A stretch of 64,000 bases of DNA, taken from assembly GCA_016196755.1 (NCBI GenBank), contig JACPXC010000019.1, positions 1 through 64,000 on the forward strand, read 5' to 3'. The notes under the pieces are model-generated. The model was given only the letters and a program-made list of their open reading frames with translations, was not told the origin of the DNA and did no database searches. Shown here one piece after another: positions 16,269-23,766 of this stretch. Numbering within the stretch: the first letter of the stretch is position 1; each line of letters starts with the position of its first letter. Position numbers and translations under genes: made by a program. This DNA is from Elusimicrobiota bacterium (GTDB lineage: Bacteria > Elusimicrobiota > Elusimicrobia > UBA1565).

Positions 16269-16553
16269 TTAAGGCTGGGCGGAGCCCGGCAGCGGCGGGT
16301 GGCCCGGGGGAAGCTGGCTGGCCCGCGCCCCGCCGGCCCCGTGCATCGCGCAGGAGGAGCACGCCTTCACGCCGCGCAGGCCGTGGGAGATGCTGGCGCA
16401 GAGAAAGCCCCCCAGGCCGACGGCCAAGAGCAGCCAGCCGAGCACGCGGCCGGACCAGAACAGCTCCTTGTCGGTCTCCTTAAGAGCCTTGGAGAGCAGC
16501 CACCAGCCCAGGGCCGCAACCACGCCCATGAGCGCTCCCGTCAATAGCAGCAT
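16269..16553 (-). CDS. Small two-helix membrane protein
   Basis: A 94-residue protein with two hydrophobic segments (about residues 3-20 and 36-55), then a short Cys-containing loop (CSSCAMHG) and a Pro-rich tail. The start at 16553 is set by a perfect GAGGAGG Shine-Dalgarno a few bases upstream; an in-frame upstream ATG (16598) has none. No family is recognised. The CSSC pair could bind a metal or form a disulfide. It is convergent with the 2OG oxygenase, with 27 nt between the stops. Confidence 0.65.
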   Translation of the reverse strand: MLLLTGALMGVVAALGWWLLSKALKETDKELFWSGRVLGWLLLAVGLGGFLCASISHGLRGVKACSSCAMHGAGGARASQLPPGHPPLPGSAQP

Positions 16554-16614
16554 AGAGCCTCCTCGATGCGGACTTAAGAATAGCAACGTTCCGGCCAACC
16601 CGGGAGGACGGCGG

Positions 16615-17916
16615 TCAGTCTTTCTTCGGCGGGACGCCTATGCCGTAGAGGCCGGGCCGCCGCTGGCCTACGAACTGGTAGGCGGCGTAAGGCATGAGGG
16701 CGAACCGCCCCTCGCGCACCAAGGACGACGACGCGTCGAAGCTCATGACCGGCTGGAAGTGCACGGTCAGCGTAGTCGGCACGGTATCCTCCATGCCGGC
16801 CCGGGCGGTGAAGACCACCTCGACCTTGTGCCGTTCCGGCTCGTGCCCGGCGTCCGGCCGGGCCAGGCGCTTCTCGATCTTCGGCAGGGTGTCGTCGTTG
16901 CCGTTTCTGTCCGTCAGGCGGTAGTGGTCGCCGCCGACGAGGTAGAAGGCCCGGATGCGCTGCTTTTTGTTGAGGCTCAGCAGGCGGAAGATGTTGGTCT
17001 CCCCGTCGAAGGTGGTCCCCGCGGCGATCGACGAGAACTCGAAGAACGGGGCGAACTGCTCGAGCACGGCCCGGCCCATCGGATGGCGGAAGGAGGCCGG
17101 GGTCAGATTGGGCTTGCGGGGATCGTCGCCGGCCAGCACGAACACGACCTTGTCGAGCTTCTGCTCCGCCATCGCGCGCAGGCCGATGAGGATGTGCGCC
17201 CACTGGAACGGGTCGGCCGCCACCGGGTAGACCCCGACGCGCAGCTCGCGCGGCGTTACCGTGCCCGTCTGGTCGCCCGGCGAGGTCCGGATGTCGGCCC
17301 GCGGGTCGAGCTCGCCGCGGGCCATGAGCCCGTCTATGCGGCCGAGCAGCTCGAGGCCCTCCGACCGCACTTGGTCGAGCAGGGGCTTGTCGGCGGGAGC
17401 GATCTTGGCCATCGCGTCGAGCTGGGCCGTGAAGCGCGCCCGCACCGTCCCGGCGATGACGCGGCGGCGCGTCTCGGGGACGACGGTGTTGGCCGCGCCG
17501 CCGGGGGCGCGCATGCCGTCGAAGAGCCGCCCGAGGGAGGCGGGCGAGGCGGCGGCGCCGGGGCCCTGGCGCGCCGAGCGGCCGACGGTCTCGGCCAATC
17601 CGGCGGCCGAGGTCGGAACGGCATTGGCGACCATGCCGACAGCGACGAGAGCGGGAGACGGCGTGACGGTCACGGAGGGGATCGCGGCCGCGGGAAGCGC
17701 CGCGGCGCGTACGGTCGGGACCGCCGGGGACGCCGAGAGCGTCAGCGACGGCAGGGCGGGGGCGGCGCTCACCGTCAAATTCGGCAGGCTCAGCGGAGCG
17801 CCGACGGCGGGAAGGACGGTGAGCGGCCGGAGCGACGGCGCGGCCGTCCGCAGCTGCGCGGCGGCCGGGGATATCAGCAGTTGGGCGACCAGGGAGAGGA
17901 GCAGTACAGGCTTCAT
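16615..17916 (-). CDS. Exported protein with NadD-like nucleotidyltransferase domain
   Basis: A 433-residue protein. Residues 1-20 are a clear Sec signal peptide (LLLSLVAQLLISPAAAQ), followed by an Ala/Pro/Val-rich low-complexity region to about residue 130. Residues about 220-400 look like a nucleotidylyltransferase of the NadD fold: VGVYPVAADPFQWAHILIGL aligns with GTFDPVHxGH, LDKVVFVLAGDDPRKPN with the next NadD block, and IRAFYLVGGDHY with the later GADSL block. The first His of the HxxH signature is replaced (PFQWAH keeps one His). NadD uses cytoplasmic ATP, so an exported copy is odd: it may be catalytically changed or have moved to another substrate. A -10 (TAGGAT) lies 7 nt from the ATG. 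Confidence 0.75.
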   Translation of the reverse strand: MKPVLLLSLVAQLLISPAAAQLRTAAPSLRPLTVLPAVGAPLSLPNLTVSAAPALPSLTLSASPAVPTVRAAALPAAAIPSVTVTPSPALVAVGMVANAVPTSAAGLAETVGRSARQGPGAAASPASLGRLFDGMRAPGGAANTVVPETRRRVIAGTVRARFTAQLDAMAKIAPADKPLLDQVRSEGLELLGRIDGLMARGELDPRADIRTSPGDQTGTVTPRELRVGVYPVAADPFQWAHILIGLRAMAEQKLDKVVFVLAGDDPRKPNLTPASFRHPMGRAVLEQFAPFFEFSSIAAGTTFDGETNIFRLLSLNKKQRIRAFYLVGGDHYRLTDRNGNDDTLPKIEKRLARPDAGHEPERHKVEVVFTARAGMEDTVPTTLTVHFQPVMSFDASSSLVREGRFALMPYAAYQFVGQRRPGLYGIGVPPKKD

Positions 17917-17923
17917 AGATTAA

Positions 17924-17929
17924 ATCCTA
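17924..17929 (-). promoter_or_regulatory. -10 element of the leaderless type (gene 17916)
   Basis: TAGGAT on the minus strand ends 7 nt before the ATG at 17916, with an AT-rich spacer and no Shine-Dalgarno. Confidence 0.5.
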
Positions 17930-18031
17930 CTCAGGCGGCCGTCCGATTGCATTGACGGCGATCAGCCCCGATTCCGTAGGCCTCGACGGCCCTTGTCAGC
18001 CGGGTCCTTTCTCCCAGGCTAGATCCCAGGG

Positions 18032-18346
18032 TCAGCGTTCCAACACGATGACGGCGAACGGCCGGATGTCCGCGGCGGCGTCCGGAGTCAGCGGCAGGGC
18101 CTGGATGTCCTGGCTTATAAGGGAAGCCGGCATGTCGGGGTCGGCGGCCTCGAGGAAGGCGTTGGCGGCCTTCATGACCTCCGACCCATCAGCCACGAAG
18201 CCGAACGCGCTGGCCGGGTCCGAGCCCTCGACCGTCATGGTGAACAGATAGACGCCCTTGAGGGCCTCCTGGGCCGCGGCCAGTGCGGTCAGGCGAGCCA
18301 GCAGGGGCCCGGGCAGGGAGGCGTGAGGGCCGTAGCGAGCATGCAT
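18032..18346 (-). CDS. Small SseB C-terminal-like protein
   Basis: A 104-residue soluble protein. The order of elements (LARLTALAAAQEALKGVYLF, then a strand TMTVEGSDPASAFGFV, then a C-terminal ADIRPFAVIVLE strand) resembles the C-terminal domain of SseB (enhanced serine sensitivity) proteins. The similarity is weak and the N-terminal SseB domain is missing. The start at ATG 18346 is chosen because further upstream the frame becomes Arg/Pro-rich, and TATATT lies 11 nt upstream. It is divergent from 18426. Confidence 0.55.
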   Translation of the reverse strand: MHARYGPHASLPGPLLARLTALAAAQEALKGVYLFTMTVEGSDPASAFGFVADGSEVMKAANAFLEAADPDMPASLISQDIQALPLTPDAAADIRPFAVIVLER

Positions 18347-18413
18347 GGTGCGTCTGGAATATAACGGGGAACGTCGCCGCCCGCCAGGGCTCTCCGCAGG
18401 GCTCTCCGCGGGG

Positions 18414-18419
18414 TAGAAT
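18414..18419 (+). promoter_or_regulatory. -10 element of the leaderless type (gene 18426)
   Basis: TAGAAT ends 6 nt before the GTG start at 18426; no Shine-Dalgarno is present. Confidence 0.5.
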
Positions 18420-18425
18420 AGGGGC

Positions 18426-18941
18426 GTGAGCGTCGTCCTCTTGACAGCCGCCCTGCTGGCCCAATCCCCGCCGGATTTCGACGGCGACGGCGCCCGGCCC
18501 GAGACTGCCTTGGAAGCGGGCCGCCTCCCGGAGAAAGCCGGCACGGCGCCGCAACCCGGCCCGGCGTTGAACACTCTTCCGGTCCTGCCGCCGCGCGGTT
18601 CGAACCCCCGCGCCGAGGGCTCCATCGAACGCCGCGAGCGCGCGGCCCCGGACCCCCGCGCGGGACGCGAGTTCCGCCGCGTCACCGGGCCCTCCAACCG
18701 GCCGCTGGGGCCGCGCTGCGCCGACGGCACCGAGCCGCCCTGCGTCGTCTCGGACCCGCCGCGGCCCGACGGCAGCCCCGCGCTGGGCGGCTACTACTAC
18801 GGCTGGGTCCCTGATGCGGAAGGAAAACCGCGCTACGTGAAGGTCTACATCCCGCACTACGGGCCGCTCCAGGAGCCGCCGCACAACGACCCGCCGGACC
18901 CTACCCTCAGACCGCTACGCCCCCGGCCGAAAAGCCTCTAA
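18426..18941 (+). CDS. Small secreted Pro/Arg-rich protein
   Basis: A 171-residue protein starting with GTG. It has a short hydrophobic leader (MSVVLLTAALLAQS), then a Pro/Gly/Arg-rich, probably disordered chain and a more ordered C-terminal segment (ALGGYYYGWVPDAEGKPRYV and following). The -10 hexamer placed 6 nt upstream supports the start. The last 27 bp overlap the end of the convergent gene 18915-19286. No family is recognised. It is probably periplasmic or surface-exposed. Confidence 0.6.
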   Translation: MSVVLLTAALLAQSPPDFDGDGARPETALEAGRLPEKAGTAPQPGPALNTLPVLPPRGSNPRAEGSIERRERAAPDPRAGREFRRVTGPSNRPLGPRCADGTEPPCVVSDPPRPDGSPALGGYYYGWVPDAEGKPRYVKVYIPHYGPLQEPPHNDPPDPTLRPLRPRPKSL

Positions 18942-19286
18942 GACGGCGACGACACGGGCGACGAGCCCGGCGTCGAGCCCGACGGCACGGCGCCGGAAGT
19001 CAGCCACCACGGCCGCCAGCGGCGGGCGTCCGTCGGGGAGCAGGACCGGCGAGCGGTTGTCGGTGGGGAGGTCCTCGCCCTGGTCCACCGCGGCATGGGT
19101 CGGAGGGGCTCCGTCTTTCCAGCTGAAGGCGCGCTCGAAGCCGGTCTTGTCGTAGCAGAGCTGGAAGCTCAAGAGCGCCCCGGACTCCGACTGCCAGATG
19201 ATGAGGTCCATCTCCTCGTCGGCGAACCAGCGCCGGCGCCCGGGCTGTCCGCCCGGCTGGGAGACCCCTTGCAGCTCGGCGAGCAC
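18915..19286 (-). CDS. Hypothetical protein coupled to an exported partner
   Basis: A 123-residue soluble protein. The GTG start at 19286 shares a base with the TAG stop of the upstream gene (TAGTG), so it is translationally coupled; upstream the frame becomes Arg/Gly-rich shadow. Readable features are a beta-rich stretch (EEMDLIIWQSESGALLSFQ) and a helical tail (ARVVAVLEAFRPGA). It has no signal peptide of its own, although its partner has one. No family is recognised. Confidence 0.6.
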   Translation of the reverse strand: MLAELQGVSQPGGQPGRRRWFADEEMDLIIWQSESGALLSFQLCYDKTGFERAFSWKDGAPPTHAAVDQGEDLPTDNRSPVLLPDGRPPLAAVVADFRRRAVGLDAGLVARVVAVLEAFRPGA

Positions 19287-19930
19287 TAGCGGACGAGCGG
19301 GAGCAGGAGCTCGACCTTGGGCAGGGCGTAGGCCGAATAGGCCTCCTGCCGGCCCGCCGAATCCGCCAGCCCTTCCGAGAGCCAGACCGAACGCTCGCCG
19401 GCGGCCGGGGCGGCCTTCACGGCCGCCGCCAAGGCGTCGACGTCGGCGCGCAGGGCCTTGGTCGCCGCGTCGGCGGCCTGGAAGCGCTCGACGAGCGCGA
19501 TGACGGCCTCGCGCAGCTCCGGCGCCACGGGGGCGGCGATCTCGTACTTGAGCCAAAGGGCCTTGTCCATGACGTAGGAGGCCCCGTCGCCCTGGACGGG
19601 GTAGGCGTCGAGCAGGAACTTGAGCAGGAACTCCAGCCGCTCGCGGCGCGCGGGGTCGGTCGCGACCTCGGCCAGGACGGTCGAAGCCTCGGCGGCCGTG
19701 CGCCGCATCATCTGGAGGTCCATGCCCAGGCGGTAGGCCCGGTCCGAGCCGAGCCGAGCGTAGCGCAGGGCGCGCGCCGGATCCTGGTCGCCGAGCTCTT
19801 TGGGAAGGACCGCCGACGCGGCCGAGAAGCGCGCCCCGAGGGCCTTAAGCGACTCCATGGAACGAGCTTGGGCGGGGACGGCCGCGAAAGAAACGGCCAG
19901 CGACAGAACGAGGGGGGCGACTCCGTTCAT
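19286..19930 (-). CDS. Exported helical hypothetical protein
   Basis: A 214-residue protein with a Sec signal peptide (MNGVAPLVLSLAVSFAAVPAQA), then an all-helical Ala/Leu-rich chain with regularly spaced charges. The start at 19930 is set by a GGAGGTG Shine-Dalgarno just upstream. TAGACT (19954-19959 on the minus strand) is a likely -10. The gene is divergent from the M13 peptidase, so the two promoters sit back to back. No family is recognised. Confidence 0.7.
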   Translation of the reverse strand: MNGVAPLVLSLAVSFAAVPAQARSMESLKALGARFSAASAVLPKELGDQDPARALRYARLGSDRAYRLGMDLQMMRRTAAEASTVLAEVATDPARRERLEFLLKFLLDAYPVQGDGASYVMDKALWLKYEIAAPVAPELREAVIALVERFQAADAATKALRADVDALAAAVKAAPAAGERSVWLSEGLADSAGRQEAYSAYALPKVELLLPLVR

Positions 19931-19979
19931 ACCACCTCCGGGACGGCCCGGCCAGTCTATCAAAAGGTCCGCGAATTTC

Positions 19980-19985
19980 TATACT
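19980..19985 (+). promoter_or_regulatory. -10 element of the M13 peptidase gene
   Basis: TATACT, 24 nt before the ATG at 20010. Unlike the leaderless set, a short leader with GAGGT (20001-20005) lies in between. Confidence 0.45.
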
Positions 19986-20009
19986 GACCCACGTTCGATA
20001 GAGGTCTCC

Positions 20010-21992
20010 ATGAAAGCCATCGCCCTGTCGCTGCTGCTCGCCGTCCCCGCCGCCGCCGTGCCGCGCGGCGTCGAGCCCGCCGTCATGGACCTGACCATAA
20101 AACCCTGCGACGACTTCTACCGCTACGCCTGTGGGGGCTGGATGAAGGCCAACCCCATCCCGGGCGACCAGTCGCGCTGGGGCCGCTTCAACGAGCTTGC
20201 CGAGCGCAACAAGGCCATCCTAAAGGGCCTGCTCGAGGCCGCCGCCGCCAAGCCCAAGGACGACGCCGACCGGCGCGCGGGCGGCCTCTACGCGTCCTGC
20301 GTCGACGAGGCCGCGGCCGAGACCGCCGGGGTGAAGCCCATCGCCGCCCTCCTGGCCGAGGTCGACGCCCTGGCGTCCGCCGCCGACCTGCCCCCCCTGC
20401 TCGCCCGCATGCACCGGCGCGGCGTCAACGCCGGCTTCGGCTACGGCTCCGAGCAGGACTTCAAGAACTCGGCCAAGGTCATCGCCGGCCTCGACCAAGC
20501 CGGCCTCGGCCTGCCCGACCGCGACTATTACCTAAAAGGCGACGCCAAGTCGGCCGACATCCGCAAAGCCTACGAATGGCACGCCGCGCGCTCCTTTGGC
20601 CTGGCCGGCGACTCGCCCGCCGCGGCCGCCGCGCGCGCCGCAGCGGTCATGCGCGTCGAGACCGCGCTGGCCAAGGCCTCGATGGACCGCGTGCTGCGCC
20701 GCGACCCCGCCAACGTCTACCACAAGAAGCCGCGCGCCGGGCTGGCCAAGCTGGCGCCGGACTTCGGCTGGGAGGCCTACTTCGCCGCGGCCGGCGGCCC
20801 GGCCTGGAAGGAGGTCAACGTGGCCTCCCCGGACTTCATGGCCGCTTTCTCACGCCTCCTCACCGAGGCGCCGCTCTCCGACGTCAAAGACTACCTGCGC
20901 TGGCGCGCGCTCTCCTCGGCCGCGCCGCTGCTCGACCGCGCTCTCGTCGAGGAGAGCTTCGACTTCTTCGGGCGCCGCCTGACCGGCGCCAAGGAGCTCA
21001 AGCCTCGCTGGAAGCGCTGCGTCGAGCTCGTCGACGGCACCCTCGGCCACGACCTCGGCCGCCGCTACGTCGAGGTCGCCTACCCCGCCGAGGCGAAGGC
21101 CGCCATGGACGCCCTGGTCGTCGCGGTCGAAGGGGCCCTGGCGCGCGACATCGACGCGCTCGACTGGATGACCCCCAAGACCAAGGCCCGCGCCCGGGGC
21201 AAGCTCAAGACCATGCGCAACAAGGTCGGCTATCCCAAGAAGTGGCGCGACTACGCGGGGGTCAAGGTCGACCGCGCCGACCTCGTCGCCTCGGTCGGCT
21301 CGGCGCGCGACTACGAGTTCCGGCGCCAGCTCGCCAAGATCGGCCGCCGGGTCGACCGCGAAGACTGGTACATGACCCCGCCGACGGTCAACGCCTACTA
21401 CAACCCGCAGATGAACGACATCAACTTCCCGGCCGGCATACTCCAGCCGCCGTTCTTCGACGCCCAGCGCGACCAGGCGCTCAACCTCGGCGGCATCGGT
21501 GCCGTCATCGGCCACGAGCTGACCCACGGCTTCGACGACCAAGGGCGCAAGTTCGACGCCAAGGGCAACATGGAGGACTGGTGGACCGCGGAGGACGCCA
21601 AGGCCTTCGAGGAGCGCGCGGCCTGCTTCGTCGACCAATACGGGAGCTACGAGTCGCTGCCCGGCGTGACGCTCAACGGCAAGCTGACCCTCGGCGAGAA
21701 CACCGCCGATAACGGCGGCCTGCGCGTGGCACAGATGGCGCTCGACGCCGCCCCGCCTACCGACCCGGGCGACGGGTTCACGGCCCGCCAGCGTCTTTTC
21801 CTGGGCTTCTCCCAGGTCTGGTGCCAGAACCGCACCGAGGCCGTGGCCCGGATGCTGGCCGTGGTCGACCCGCACTCCGCCGCCGAGTGGCGCGTGAACG
21901 GCCCGCTCTCGAACATGCCCGAGTTCGCGGCCTCCTTCGCCTGCAAGGCCGGCGACCGGATGGTCCGCCCAAAGCCCTGCCGGGTCTGGTAA
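20010..21992 (+). CDS. M13 family (neprilysin-like) zinc metallopeptidase
   Basis: A 660-residue exported endopeptidase. A signal peptide (IALSLLLAVPAAAVP) is followed by the M13 N-terminal domain (CDDFYRYACGGWMKANPIPG) and the C-terminal catalytic domain. Zinc ligands and catalytic Glu are seen in GHELTHGFDD (His502, Glu503, His506), with the third ligand in GENTADNGG (Glu563). NAYYNPQMNDINFPAGILQPP is the conserved substrate-strand block, and the typical C-terminal ending CRVW is complete. It probably degrades peptides in the periplasm or outside. ATG 20010 is chosen because the signal peptide starts there and GAGGT precedes it. Its stop codon lies inside the -10 of pal. Confidence 0.95.
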   Translation: MKAIALSLLLAVPAAAVPRGVEPAVMDLTIKPCDDFYRYACGGWMKANPIPGDQSRWGRFNELAERNKAILKGLLEAAAAKPKDDADRRAGGLYASCVDEAAAETAGVKPIAALLAEVDALASAADLPPLLARMHRRGVNAGFGYGSEQDFKNSAKVIAGLDQAGLGLPDRDYYLKGDAKSADIRKAYEWHAARSFGLAGDSPAAAAARAAAVMRVETALAKASMDRVLRRDPANVYHKKPRAGLAKLAPDFGWEAYFAAAGGPAWKEVNVASPDFMAAFSRLLTEAPLSDVKDYLRWRALSSAAPLLDRALVEESFDFFGRRLTGAKELKPRWKRCVELVDGTLGHDLGRRYVEVAYPAEAKAAMDALVVAVEGALARDIDALDWMTPKTKARARGKLKTMRNKVGYPKKWRDYAGVKVDRADLVASVGSARDYEFRRQLAKIGRRVDREDWYMTPPTVNAYYNPQMNDINFPAGILQPPFFDAQRDQALNLGGIGAVIGHELTHGFDDQGRKFDAKGNMEDWWTAEDAKAFEERAACFVDQYGSYESLPGVTLNGKLTLGENTADNGGLRVAQMALDAAPPTDPGDGFTARQRLFLGFSQVWCQNRTEAVARMLAVVDPHSAAEWRVNGPLSNMPEFAASFACKAGDRMVRPKPCRVW

Positions 21993-21995
21993 AAT
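21987..21995 (+). promoter_or_regulatory. Extended -10 promoter of pal, overlapping the upstream stop codon
   Basis: TGGTAAAAT is an extended -10 (TGn plus TAAAAT) whose TAA is the M13 gene stop. It ends 7 nt before the pal ATG, so pal probably has its own leaderless transcript. Confidence 0.55.
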
Positions 21996-22002
21996 CAAGG
22001 CT

Positions 22003-22542
22003 ATGAAAAACGCTCTAGCCATCTTCGCCGCCGTCCTGCTTCTGTCTTCCTGCGCCGCGACGTCCAAGTCCGCGAAGAAGGGGGCCGCCGGCAAGAAGGG
22101 CGCCGCCGGGTCCTCCTCCGACGTCGACGGCCCGCGGCTCGACTACGCCAAGGGCGAGGACATGGGAGAGACCGACATCCGCGTCGGCAACTACGCCGCG
22201 GCGCCGGAGCTCGGGAACATCTACTTCGAGTACGACCAGTACGGCCTCTCGCCGACGGCCACCGACATCCTGCGAGACAACCTCGCCTATCTCAAGCAGC
22301 ACCCCGAGTTCACGGTCCTCGTCGAGGGCCACGCCGACGAGAAGGGCACCGGCGAGTACAACCTGGCCCTGGGCCAGAAGCGCGCCAAGACCGTGCGCGA
22401 GTACTACACCCGCGCGGGCCTGCCGGCGGCCCAGGTCGGCACGATCTCCTACGGAAAGGAGAAGCCGGACTGCACGGGCGACTACGACGCCTGCGGCCCG
22501 AAGAACCGCCGGGCCGTCACTTTGGTCGCGGCCAAGAAGTAG
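22003..22542 (+). CDS. pal: Peptidoglycan-associated lipoprotein (Pal/OmpA family)
   Basis: A 179-residue lipoprotein. The signal peptide ends in the lipobox LLSSC (Cys17 is lipidated), then a Lys/Ala/Gly-rich linker, then an OmpA domain (about residues 70-179) with NIYFEYDQ, VLVEGHADEKGTGEYNLALG and NRRAVTLV. The conserved Asp and Arg that hold diaminopimelate in peptidoglycan are in these blocks. Pal links the outer membrane to the cell wall with the Tol system. No tol genes lie nearby. Its presence is good evidence for an outer membrane. Confidence 0.93.
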   Translation: MKNALAIFAAVLLLSSCAATSKSAKKGAAGKKGAAGSSSDVDGPRLDYAKGEDMGETDIRVGNYAAAPELGNIYFEYDQYGLSPTATDILRDNLAYLKQHPEFTVLVEGHADEKGTGEYNLALGQKRAKTVREYYTRAGLPAAQVGTISYGKEKPDCTGDYDACGPKNRRAVTLVAAKK

Positions 22543-22635
22543 CGGCCCCCCTAGGCCCTCTGGTCCGGTCGGGATTGGGCACAACGCCTGGGTTGCCCTG
22601 TCCGTTCCATCCAATAGAAAAAAGACGGCGCCGGG

Positions 22636-22641
22636 TAATCT
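22636..22641 (+). promoter_or_regulatory. -10 element of the leaderless type (gene 22648)
   Basis: TAATCT ends 6 nt before the ATG at 22648. The spacer TAAGGG is purine-rich but too close to the ATG to work as a Shine-Dalgarno. Confidence 0.45.
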
Positions 22642-22647
22642 TAAGGG

Positions 22648-23763
22648 ATGACAACCGCCACCCGTAAGACTTTCTTAACCACCTTAGCCGCCTCCATATT
22701 GGTCGTCAGCCCCGGCCCGCTAGCCCTGCGCGCCGCCGCCCAGGCCTTTGCCCGGGCTGCTTCGGTCCCCGTGGCCCCTGTAGCCGCCGGCCTAGGCGCC
22801 GCCGGCGCCGCCGGCCCCGGCGTCTCCCCGCTGAGCGCTCCCCGGCCGAGCTCCCTGCCTTCCCTGTCGGTGCCGCTGTCTAACGCCGCGCCGCACGCCA
22901 ACGCCGCCGTCGCAGCACCCAGCGCTTTCGCCTCCGCGCCCCCTGCCGCCGCCGCAGTCCTCGCGGCCGCCGTCGCGCCGTCATTGCAAACGGGCCCGAT
23001 CTCCGCCCAGGTTGACGGCGCCCGGCCTGTCGCCGCCCCTGAGGCGGCCGTGCCCGTCGCCGCGCGGGGCCTAACCCAGGCCGTCCAGACCCTTGCCAGC
23101 CCCGGAGCCTCCGCCTCCGAGAGCGAACTCGCGCTCGACACGCTTTTCACGGGACGTGTCTTTAGCCCTGATAACATCGACGCCGAGCTCCCCGGGCCTC
23201 CGACCCGCCGATCTGGACTCAATGGACCGGACGAGCTTGCCCGAACGACACCCGCGACCCTGCGCGGCGCGGTCCCAATAGAATCTGTGAGTGTTTTGGC
23301 GAAGGTGTTGTCGCTTCCAAGCATCCTGGACAACATCCCATTAGGCGCCTACAAGAGCGCCAGCGGCTTCCGGGTGGCGGTCGAACCCCATTTCAACAAC
23401 GAGGTCGAGATTCAGGCAGTCGGCACCAAGGATGAACAGCCGCAATTCGCCTCGCTCTTTTTCAATCGGGCCACCGGCAAGGTTACCGAAGGCCCCTTCA
23501 AGCCCGGCAGCAAGGAATACAAGCTCATCGGGTCGGCACAGCGTGACGGCATCCTCACCCTCGCTCTCCGAGCCAGCGGACGCTGGGAATCCGTCGACAA
23601 GACGGTCAGCCTAGGCATCGACACCGCCACTGGACGTCTCGTGTTCATGGCGGCGACGACGAAGGTGGCTTGGGGCCTGCCGATAGGCTGGCACTCAGGT
23701 CCCTTCAAGATGCCGATGGACGACTTTACCACCGGGCGGCTTGAAATGGATTCGATTCCCTAG
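22648..23763 (+). CDS. Exported Ala/Pro-rich hypothetical protein
   Basis: A 371-residue protein. A signal peptide (residues about 8-31, to LALRAAAQA) leads into roughly 170 residues of Ala/Pro/Val low complexity, then a globular C-terminal domain (about residues 205-371, ESVSVLAKVLSLPSILDN to the end) that is beta-rich and unrecognised. The same exported low-complexity-then-domain layout is shared with the NadD-like and kinase-like proteins nearby, which suggests a common N-terminal tether. Less GC-biased codons appear in the C-terminal part. It ends 3 nt before the convergent tandem kinase-like gene. Confidence 0.7.
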   Translation: MTTATRKTFLTTLAASILVVSPGPLALRAAAQAFARAASVPVAPVAAGLGAAGAAGPGVSPLSAPRPSSLPSLSVPLSNAAPHANAAVAAPSAFASAPPAAAAVLAAAVAPSLQTGPISAQVDGARPVAAPEAAVPVAARGLTQAVQTLASPGASASESELALDTLFTGRVFSPDNIDAELPGPPTRRSGLNGPDELARTTPATLRGAVPIESVSVLAKVLSLPSILDNIPLGAYKSASGFRVAVEPHFNNEVEIQAVGTKDEQPQFASLFFNRATGKVTEGPFKPGSKEYKLIGSAQRDGILTLALRASGRWESVDKTVSLGIDTATGRLVFMAATTKVAWGLPIGWHSGPFKMPMDDFTTGRLEMDSIP

Positions 23764-23766
23764 CGT

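Noticed and set aside
22543-22647. Small RNA or riboswitch after pal
   Set aside because: The 105-nt spacer contains only short, unconvincing inverted repeats and a -10 for the next gene.
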